Shown: positions 5,932-11,755 of the stretch, one piece after another | Layout of the letters: every line of letters starts with the position of its first letter | Position numbering within the stretch: the first letter of the stretch is position 1 | Assembly: GCA_937943605.1 (NCBI GenBank) | Contig: CALEAW010000042.1 | Location: 1-11,755 of the forward strand | Direction: 5' to 3' | DNA length: 11,755 nt | Origin: an uncultured Sutterella sp. | GTDB lineage: Bacteria > Pseudomonadota > Gammaproteobacteria > Burkholderiales > Burkholderiaceae_F | Program-made: the position numbers and the translations under genes | The notes under the pieces: generated by a model | The model's input: only the letters and a program-made list of their open reading frames with translations | Database searches by the model: none | Told to the model about the DNA's origin: nothing

Positions 5932-6960
5932 ATGGCGAGAGGCCCGCATTTAAGTGAGTTGGCTAAAGAGTGGCAGGCGTTAGGCGCTAAGCCGCAACAT
6001 GTCCGACGCATCTTTTTGGCCTGGGCTGGTTTGGCACCTTGGGAAGCGCGTAAAGGCGAAACATTTCCAAAAGCCATTGCCGAAGTACTCCCGGCTATAC
6101 GAGCACGTTTAGAAAAGTTAACGCACGCTTTGCCTGTGCGTAGTGAAGAGGCCGAAACCGTCAAATTGATTCTCGGTTTAGAGGATGGCGAGTGTGTTGA
6201 ATCGGTATTGTTGCCACGTCAGGGGCTTTGCGTCTCAACCCAAGTAGGGTGTGCCGTTGGCTGCGTCTTTTGCATGACGGGTAAGGGCGGCTTAGTGCGT
6301 CAACTTTCGAGCGCCGAAATTGTGGCGCAATTCTGTGAGGCTAAGCGCGTTCGTCAAGACATCAAGAAAATTGTGTTGATGGGGATGGGCGAGCCCAGTC
6401 ACAATCTGAATGCGGTCTGTGAAGCGGTGGAGTTCTTTGGTAATGTCTGCGGGCTCGCACATAAAGATATTGTGGTTTCGACCGTGGGTGACCATCGTCT
6501 CTTTGATCGTTTGCCGACCCTATCCGTGCGTCCGGCTCTGGCTTTGAGTTTACATACCACCGATAACGTGTTGCGTCGTGAACTGCTCACGAATTCACCC
6601 GATATTCCTGTAGAAACCTTGCTTGAACGTACGCTCGATTATGCGGATGCCACGGGCTACCCAGCGCAAATTGAATGGACCTTGATGGCTGGCATCAATG
6701 ATTTGCCAGCCCAAGTCGAACGCTTGGCAGATTTGATAGAAGGGCGCTATGCGATGGTGAATTTTATTGCCGTGAATCCGGTCGAAGGGTCGCCTTTTAA
6801 GCGTCCGACATCCGAACATATTCAAGACCTGATAACGATTTTGCGTCGCCGTGGCACCGTGGCCACGCTACGCGATAGCGCTGCACAAGATATTGAAGGG
6901 GGCTGCGGCCAACTTCGCGCCCGAGTGATCGGTATTTTGCCTCAAATGAACACACATTAA
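5932..6960 (+). CDS. RlmN/Cfr-family radical SAM 23S rRNA adenine methyltransferase
   Basis: A 342-residue enzyme of the RlmN/Cfr family, which methylates A2503 of 23S rRNA (C2 for RlmN, C8 for Cfr) using SAM and a [4Fe-4S] cluster. The cluster motif CxxxCxxC is C107, C111 and C114. The two mechanistic cysteines are also present: C100 in LCVSTQVGC and C325 in GGCGQLRA. GMGEP (151-155) contacts SAM, and E90 in VESVLLP matches the base-contacting glutamate of RlmN. The N-terminal accessory domain is diverged from E. coli RlmN, and the protein is somewhat short (E. coli 384), so it may be a second RlmN-like paralogue and I give no symbol. A GAGGAG ribosome site precedes the ATG. RlmN as housekeeping enzyme is the default reading; resistance-type Cfr is less likely but not excluded from sequence alone. 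Confidence 0.85.
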   Translation: MARGPHLSELAKEWQALGAKPQHVRRIFLAWAGLAPWEARKGETFPKAIAEVLPAIRARLEKLTHALPVRSEEAETVKLILGLEDGECVESVLLPRQGLCVSTQVGCAVGCVFCMTGKGGLVRQLSSAEIVAQFCEAKRVRQDIKKIVLMGMGEPSHNLNAVCEAVEFFGNVCGLAHKDIVVSTVGDHRLFDRLPTLSVRPALALSLHTTDNVLRRELLTNSPDIPVETLLERTLDYADATGYPAQIEWTLMAGINDLPAQVERLADLIEGRYAMVNFIAVNPVEGSPFKRPTSEHIQDLITILRRRGTVATLRDSAAQDIEGGCGQLRARVIGILPQMNTH

Positions 6961-6986
6961 TCTGCCATACATAGAAAGGAAGCTAA

Positions 6987-9900
6987 ATGGCGAAGTTTAA
7001 ATCCAAAGGATCTGCGCTTCTTGTTAACCATTTTGGTGAAAGTCAAGCCAAGGTATTGGAATCTTTGTTTGTCTCGTTGTTGTCTGACAAAGGTCAGATT
7101 AGTCGAGATGACTTTCTTAGAGTGATGTGCAGGGGCGGTCGAATGTCGACGAGAGAAGCTTCTGCATTGGTGTCGAAGTTGATCAAGGCTTCTTGGCTCG
7201 AATATAGTAGCGAGTGGAGTGACAACATCACCTTTGGCCCTTTGTTATGGTTGAACTTTGTCGAGCATCTGCCCGACAGCTCTGTGACGCAGCTAAGCGA
7301 AGTTCGTCTGGATGCCAGTCGTCACGGTAACTTTATACCTGACCGCGAGTACGCCGCATGGGTGGCGTTAACGCATGCTGTGCTCAATCAGTATGAGCCG
7401 AACCCAGCAGTGTTTGAGGCGTTCGGTGAACGGTTGGATAACTATTGGACGTCCAAAAGGTTGGTGAATACCTTGGGCGATCTGTTTGAGTGGCAGTTGA
7501 AGGACAACCGGCATGTCGACGTCATTAGACGACTGCCTCAGAAGCAGAGTAAGACGTTAGTGAGTCAACTTATAGCGACCAAGCCCGTGAGTGATTTCAT
7601 GGATCATAAGCTTCCGGAGCGTCAATTAGCGCTTTATCGTGAGTTCGCTCCCGATGCGGTAGAGCTTCAGTGCTATGGTTTCTTCTATGAATTGTGGCAC
7701 GAAGGGGTCGCTGTTGCGAAGTCGCATGCGGTGCCCTCTAATGTGTACTACGACTTGATTACAGCCGTCGAACTCATTCTTCGCAAAGAATATAAAGGCG
7801 CGCTTCAGTGTGCTCGTGAAGGGTTAAAGCGCGTTGAGTCCAAAGGCTCGTTTGATAACTTTTGGATGAACTGGGTCTACGGTTTGTGTCTTTACTACAA
7901 CAAGGATAATGGTGTCGCTCGACGCACCATGACAAGCCTTGTGAAAAACCTGGACCATCGTGAGCTTCATACGGTAGGGCTTCTGCTTTGGTGCTCTTTG
8001 GCCTTGAGCGAAGATCTGTCGAACATCGAGGAGCAATGGAATTTTTCGTCATATGTTGGTGAACAACGTATGCCGTTGACCATGCTAGGCATGATGCTCA
8101 GAAAATATTCGAACCCTACTGCGATCTTAGGTCATTGGGTCGAAAGAGCGTTGAAGGATCCAACCTTTGACGGCGTTCTGAAGCTCGAAGCGCTGACGAC
8201 CGTTAAAGGTGATGAAGCTGAGATCAAAGCGCTGAGTGACAAGTTAGGCATGACGTCAATCATGCCCCCTGCGACCGATATTGTGGAGCCGTGGGAGCGC
8301 TTACTTGACAAACTCCTCTTGGCCGAAGGTCAGACCAAGTCGACGGACTCTAAGGAACGCGTGATTTACTTAGTAGACACGAAGACTTGGTGTGTCAGAC
8401 CGCGTCTTTTGAAGTCTAAGGACGGTAAGACCTGGTCAAAAGGACGCGATATTGCACTGAAGACTTTTGCGCAAGGCGATGCCGAGGGCTTGAGCGCACA
8501 AGATAAAGCGGTTGCGCGCGCCGTCAAACAGTACCAGTACGGCCGCACGATCGAGTATTACATGGACAAGTCTGTGGCTTGGCAGGCGCTCATTGGACAC
8601 CCGTATGTCTACAACGATAATGATCCAACGCAGCGCATTGAAGTTCGCGAACGTCCGTTGACGCTTTCTGTTAAAGAAACGCCTCAAGGCTATGTGCTCT
8701 CGGACAATATCAAGGCTGGCGATAAACGTTTAGAGGATGCTGTTGTTTCTTATAACGGTACGGATGTGTTTGTATGCCCAATTAATGAGCGTAGTGGTGA
8801 AATTTTGTCGGATTTGCTCGGCCAAAAGACATTCCCGTTGACGGCGAAAGAGAAACTGACGACATTGTTAGGTCGATTGGCTAATCGTATGACGGTGATG
8901 TCTGACTTAACGAGCGAAGCGGTTAAGACGATCAAGGCCAATGTGAATCCGTTCTTCCGATTCGATCAGTTAATGCCGGGTGAGTTTACGGTCACAATGG
9001 GTCTACATCCGATTCCAGGTAGCGCTTTAATCTGTGAACCTGGTGTAGGCCCCGAAAACCTGTCTGCTAATCAGAAGGGTAAGCGCGTGGCTGTGCAGCG
9101 TCAGTTGAAGGACGAACGTACGGTGATGAATCGTGTCCTTGAACATCTTCAGGCCTATAAGCTCGGGACGCCCGAGGATGGCACCTGGTCTTTGTCTATG
9201 AGTGGTTGTTTGGCGTTCTTGGAAGCGTTGCACGAAGTCAAAAATGACGTGGTGATCGAATGGTCTGACCATGTGGACTATCGTGTGAACCACTCGAAGA
9301 TTCAAGCGCATCAGTGTTCGGTCAGCGTTCGTCGTTTGGGACAATGGTTTGAAGTCGAGGGCATGGTCGAGGTGTCGTCTACACTCAAGATGACGTTACG
9401 TGAAGTGCTTGAAAAACTTCGTGCTTCGAAGGTGCCTGGCTATATCGAACTCAGCGAAGGCGAATTTGTGGCGCTCACCGATCAATTGCGTCAGCAGTTG
9501 ATGATGATGGAAGGGCTTTTGCAGCAGACGAAGAAGTCGCTCACGTTGCCTCGCTATGCCGTGAATGTCATTGACGATCTCACTGAAGTGGGTGTCAATG
9601 TGAATGCCGACGAAGCGACGAATGAGCTGATTGAGCGTATTCGTAAGGTTTCGCTTTCGACGGAAGCATTGCCGACCCAGCTCACGGCTGATTTGCGAGA
9701 CTATCAGGTGGACGGCTTCCGCTGGATGAGTCGTTTGGCGCATTGGGGCGCGGGTGGCATTTTGGCGGACGACATGGGTCTCGGCAAAACCGTGCAAACC
9801 ATTACGCTCCTTCTGTCGCGCGCGGCCGAAGGCCCTTCTTTGGTGGTGTTGCCGACCTCGGTGCTCCTTAATTGGCAGGCTGAGCTTCGTCGGTTTGCGC

Positions 9901-10595
9901 CAAGCTTACGCGTCATTAACTACAATCTCGAAGGTCGTGAATCGGCCTTAGAAGCGTTGTCTGCAGGCGATATTGTCCTTTCAACCTATGGTGTGATGTC
10001 TAATGACATCGAACACTTGCAAAAGATTGATTGGAATGTGGTGGTCTTGGATGAGGCGCACACCATCAAGTCGAAAGAAACGAAGACCTCTAAGGCTGCC
10101 ATGATGCTCAATGCGCAGTGTCGTTTGCTCTTAACTGGGACGCCGTTGCAAAACCATCTTGGTGAACTTTGGAACCTGTTGGAATTTGCCAATCCGGGTT
10201 ATTTGGGCACGTACAACAGCTTTGTTGAGCGTTTCGTCATGCCGATCGAGCGTGACCATAATAAAGAGAAGCAGCGCGGCAACTGCAATCAAAATGCCCG
10301 CCGGGTGTCTTGCCGCAAATGCGGCGGCTTTCCTCGTTTCCTCGGCGGTTTTCTTCGCCGTCTTTCTTGTGGCTTCCGCTGCGGCTTTTGCCCCTCCTTT
10401 CTTTGCCGCCTTTGCATACTGGCGTTTTATCTGCTGTTTCTGCATGAAACGGGAAAGCGGGTTAGAAGTAAGCTGCGGGTTGTCGTGCAGGGTCTTGTGA
10501 TACTGGAAGTTGACGTTTGCCTTAAATGCTGCCTTTTCTGCCTTTGCCGCTTCCCGGTAAGGTTTCAGCTTATGGCTGCGGTAGCCCTGTTTTAA
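6987..10595 (+). CDS. SNF2-family ATPase/helicase, truncated and fused to foreign sequence at its 3' end
   Basis: A very long protein whose genuine part is about residues 1-1090. Residues 1 to about 880 form a large N-terminal region with no motif I can name; it starts with a helical, winged-helix-like stretch. The first RecA-like lobe of a SNF2 ATPase follows: LRDYQVDGFRWM (from 903), Walker A DDMGLGKT with K934, Walker B/DEAH at D1022-H1025, and LTGTPLQN (from 1049) followed by LGELWNLLEF. Such proteins move on double-stranded DNA or remodel protein-DNA complexes. The second lobe (motifs IV-VI) is absent because the sequence switches near 10255, soon after FVERFVMPIERD. The remaining approximately 112 codons are the antisense of an Ala- and Lys-rich mobile-element protein and are not helicase. 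AGGAAG precedes the ATG, and the 26-base gap to the methyltransferase gene suggests co-transcription. Confidence 0.85.
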   Translation: MAKFKSKGSALLVNHFGESQAKVLESLFVSLLSDKGQISRDDFLRVMCRGGRMSTREASALVSKLIKASWLEYSSEWSDNITFGPLLWLNFVEHLPDSSVTQLSEVRLDASRHGNFIPDREYAAWVALTHAVLNQYEPNPAVFEAFGERLDNYWTSKRLVNTLGDLFEWQLKDNRHVDVIRRLPQKQSKTLVSQLIATKPVSDFMDHKLPERQLALYREFAPDAVELQCYGFFYELWHEGVAVAKSHAVPSNVYYDLITAVELILRKEYKGALQCAREGLKRVESKGSFDNFWMNWVYGLCLYYNKDNGVARRTMTSLVKNLDHRELHTVGLLLWCSLALSEDLSNIEEQWNFSSYVGEQRMPLTMLGMMLRKYSNPTAILGHWVERALKDPTFDGVLKLEALTTVKGDEAEIKALSDKLGMTSIMPPATDIVEPWERLLDKLLLAEGQTKSTDSKERVIYLVDTKTWCVRPRLLKSKDGKTWSKGRDIALKTFAQGDAEGLSAQDKAVARAVKQYQYGRTIEYYMDKSVAWQALIGHPYVYNDNDPTQRIEVRERPLTLSVKETPQGYVLSDNIKAGDKRLEDAVVSYNGTDVFVCPINERSGEILSDLLGQKTFPLTAKEKLTTLLGRLANRMTVMSDLTSEAVKTIKANVNPFFRFDQLMPGEFTVTMGLHPIPGSALICEPGVGPENLSANQKGKRVAVQRQLKDERTVMNRVLEHLQAYKLGTPEDGTWSLSMSGCLAFLEALHEVKNDVVIEWSDHVDYRVNHSKIQAHQCSVSVRRLGQWFEVEGMVEVSSTLKMTLREVLEKLRASKVPGYIELSEGEFVALTDQLRQQLMMMEGLLQQTKKSLTLPRYAVNVIDDLTEVGVNVNADEATNELIERIRKVSLSTEALPTQLTADLRDYQVDGFRWMSRLAHWGAGGILADDMGLGKTVQTITLLLSRAAEGPSLVVLPTSVLLNWQAELRRFAPSLRVINYNLEGRESALEALSAGDIVLSTYGVMSNDIEHLQKIDWNVVVLDEAHTIKSKETKTSKAAMMLNAQCRLLLTGTPLQNHLGELWNLLEFANPGYLGTYNSFVERFVMPIERDHNKEKQRGNCNQNARRVSCRKCGGFPRFLGGFLRRLSCGFRCGFCPSFLCRLCILAFYLLFLHETGKRVRSKLRVVVQGLVILEVDVCLKCCLFCLCRFPVRFQLMAAVALF

Positions 10596-11303
10596 CTTCC
10601 GCGCCCCGTATTTCGCGCCGCGCTCGGCAAGTTCCTCCGATTTATGCGCCCCCTCAACGCCGGAATTGTCCTTTTCAACGGAATGTATCTTGTTATGGAC
10701 GAAAATCCCTGCTTCCTGTGCAGGGCGGGACAGCGGGTTTCCCTTTTTGCCGCCGGGTATCGGTTTTTCCTGTTCTTCAAAGCGTAAGCGGGTCTTTGCC
10801 TTTCCTGTGGCTTCCTCAAAGGTGCGCTCCTTAACCAGTTTCTTTTGCTTCGGGATTGCTGCCTTTGCCGCGTCCAGTCGGTCAGCGGCTTTGTTTGATT
10901 TTTCAATATAGCGTTCCAGTTCCGGGGCGGCAAGTTCTTCCTCGGTAAACTGCAAGCGGGAAGATGTTGTTTGTGCGGTGGCTTCCTCCTGTGCCTTGCG
11001 TACCGCCTTTTTACTGGATTTGCGGGTCTGTGCGGCTTCGATATGCTCCATAACACGCTCTGCGGTGGCGGTGTCCCTTGCGGGGGAAGCTCCCGGTGCG
11101 TGGGGTAACGGGGAAGTTTGGGACGGTAAACCTTGAAGCTGCGTCCCGTCCTGTGTGGTTTGCTGCTCCGGGGACTTTTGAAAATCCGCGTCCTGTTCCC
11201 GTTTACTGATACGCTCGGCGGTCTGCTGTGTTTCGTTTACCTCGATAAGCCCGTCGCGGGTCATTTTCTGCGTGATTTTATCGCGGGATTTATATTGCTT
11301 CAT
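10131..11303 (-). CDS. CD1108-family mobile element protein (N-terminal part, cut by the junction)
   Basis: Genuine coding runs from ATG at 11303 to about 10258; the frame stays open to 10131 only because it continues through the antisense of the helicase gene. The protein begins MKQYKSRDKITQKM and has a long, highly charged, Ala/Lys/Glu-rich region. The conserved block LQFTEEELAAPELERYI follows, then GYRSHKLKPYREAAKAEKAA and NPQLTSNPLSRF. A basic Ala-rich stretch then leads into a membrane anchor, HPAGILIAVAALLLFIMV, where it breaks. In full-length relatives from Tn1549-type elements the anchor precedes an extracellular NlpC/P60 or CHAP-type wall hydrolase domain that opens the wall during conjugation; that half is missing. 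The ATG is preferred over GTG at 11312 because GAGGTG sits 6 bases upstream of it. It follows the VirB4-like gene after 10 bases, so the two form one operon. Confidence 0.82.
   Translation of the reverse strand: MKQYKSRDKITQKMTRDGLIEVNETQQTAERISKREQDADFQKSPEQQTTQDGTQLQGLPSQTSPLPHAPGASPARDTATAERVMEHIEAAQTRKSSKKAVRKAQEEATAQTTSSRLQFTEEELAAPELERYIEKSNKAADRLDAAKAAIPKQKKLVKERTFEEATGKAKTRLRFEEQEKPIPGGKKGNPLSRPAQEAGIFVHNKIHSVEKDNSGVEGAHKSEELAERGAKYGARKLKQGYRSHKLKPYREAAKAEKAAFKANVNFQYHKTLHDNPQLTSNPLSRFMQKQQIKRQYAKAAKKGGAKAAAEATRKTAKKTAEETRKAAAFAARHPAGILIAVAALLLFIMVTLDRHDETLNKAVVRAQITRIGKFQQVPKFTKMVLQRRPS
10250..10262. other. Junction between chromosomal and mobile-element DNA
   Basis: Left of here the plus strand encodes SNF2 helicase (up to PIERD). 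Right of here the minus strand encodes a Bacillota conjugative-element protein (up to LLLFIMV). Each protein stops matching its family at this point. No terminal repeat, target duplication, tRNA end, integrase or IS is visible beside it. The exact base cannot be fixed without the parental sequences. Confidence 0.8.
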
Positions 11304-11755
11304 GGTCTGCACCTCACTTTCCGCTTTCGGAAACTTCCTCCGGCTTCGTTGTCATTACCCTGTAAAGCTCGGTATCTTTCGGGAAGCGGTCTACAAAAGG
11401 CAGCACCACATTTCCATAGAAGATAAGCCCCTCGCCCGCTTCGGTGTGGGTAACATACTTCATCTGCTGCGGGGAAATATTAAGCTGCTTTGCAAGGATA
11501 GTACGGTCGCCCTGCGCTTGATTGAGCATGAGGACAAAATCGCTGTTTTCAAAGATATTTTCCACCTCGCGGCTTGCCAAAAGGTCTTTGACGTTCTGCG
11601 TAATGGCTGTGGGGATACCGCCCCATTTACGGAAACGCTTCCAAATCTCCACGCTGTAAGCGGCGGTCTGTTCCTCTTTTAAGAGCAAGTGAAACTCGTC
11701 CATATAGTAGCGGGTGGATTTCTTTTCTGCGCGGTTTATCGTTACCCTGTTCCAT
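10258..11755. mobile_element. Fragment of a Tn1549-type integrative conjugative element
   Basis: Two adjacent minus-strand conjugation genes (VirB4-like ATPase, then CD1108-like wall-hydrolase precursor) are in the order found in Tn1549-like elements of gut Bacillota. The left boundary lies inside a gene and is not an element end. The right side continues beyond the window. No integrase, relaxase or cargo is seen. Confidence 0.8.
11314..11755 (-). CDS. VirB4-like conjugal transfer ATPase (CD1110/TraE type), C-terminal part
   Basis: The minus-strand frame is open to the right window edge, so the 5' part is missing. Visible are VTINRAEKKSTRYYMDEFHL, whose YMDEF is the Walker B strand, then RFRKWGGIPTAITQNVKDLL, SREVENIFENSDFVLMLNQA, and ISPQQMKYVTHTEAGEGLIFYGN near the end. 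This order is typical of VirB4 ATPases in Tn1549/Tn916-like elements of Bacillota, which power the type IV secretion channel at the cytoplasmic membrane. The Walker A motif lies outside the window. The Met at 11703 is internal (the MDEF of Walker B), not a start. The TGA at 11314 is 10 bases before the start of the CD1108-like gene, consistent with the usual gene order of such elements. Confidence 0.93.
   Translation of the reverse strand, partial: WNRVTINRAEKKSTRYYMDEFHLLLKEEQTAAYSVEIWKRFRKWGGIPTAITQNVKDLLASREVENIFENSDFVLMLNQAQGDRTILAKQLNISPQQMKYVTHTEAGEGLIFYGNVVLPFVDRFPKDTELYRVMTTKPEEVSESGK

Noticed and set aside
10131..10257. C-terminal continuation of the CD1108-like frame
   Set aside because: These codons are the exact antisense of the SNF2 motif III region, so they are open by chance.
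10260..10595. Cys-rich tail of the helicase reading frame resembling zinc-finger pairs (CRKCGG, CGFRCGFCPS)
   Set aside because: It is the antisense of the Ala/Lys-rich CD1108-like gene; GC-rich alanine codons read backwards give Cys, Gly and Arg. It is not part of the helicase family sequence.
11314..11703. Complete small gene starting at the Met at 11703
   Set aside because: The frame continues upstream to the window edge with VirB4 family sequence, and this Met is the one inside the Walker B motif.
1..11755. CRISPR array, rRNA gene or complete insertion sequence
   Set aside because: No regularly spaced repeats, rRNA sequence, transposase or paired terminal repeats were seen in the window.

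Overview
The window joins two unrelated DNAs. Positions 1 to about 10255 look like chromosome of a proteobacterium, most likely a gut-associated betaproteobacterium of the Sutterellaceae type. This is inferred from the gene content (a PD-(D/E)XK/DUF1703 remnant, BrnQ, a BASS transporter, an RlmN-like protein and a large SNF2 protein) and from overall protein character; no database was consulted. From about 10255 to the right edge the DNA resembles a Tn1549-type conjugative element of Bacillota (CD1108-family and CD1110/VirB4-family genes). Both the chromosomal helicase gene and the element's CD1108-like gene break at the same point, with no integrase, IS or att site. A metagenome assembly chimera is therefore at least as likely as a real integration.

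Left part, read mostly on the minus strand: the region from the tRNA-His gene leftward holds tRNA-His with its own promoter and terminator, then a trpL-trpB-trpA operon, then brnQ, then a bile acid:sodium symporter family gene. Each unit ends in a recognisable intrinsic terminator. At the far left is the plus-strand tail of a DUF1703-type nuclease-fold protein with an in-frame TAG.

The most interesting unit is the trp operon. Its leader encodes a 16-residue peptide with three consecutive Trp codons. Three competing RNA stems and a U-tract hairpin follow, which is textbook transcription attenuation. The operon contains only trpB and trpA, with no trpE, G, D, C or F next to them. TrpB keeps its PLP lysine and the other catalytic residues. 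TrpA is short, has isoleucine where the catalytic glutamate belongs, and lacks a recognisable C-terminal phosphate-binding region. Neither protein contains a single tryptophan. Together this suggests a tryptophan-starvation-controlled indole-salvage synthase: TrpB would make Trp from external indole and serine, with TrpA kept, if at all, as a structural or allosteric partner.

Middle part, plus strand: divergent from tRNA-His lies an RlmN/Cfr-family radical SAM RNA methyltransferase gene. After 26 bases it is followed by a very large SNF2-family ATPase gene, probably in the same transcript. That ATPase gene runs into the junction shortly after helicase motif III, so its second RecA-like lobe is missing here.

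Right part, minus strand: the C-terminal end of a VirB4-like conjugation ATPase (5' end outside the window), then a CD1108-like element protein that is cut in its membrane anchor by the junction.
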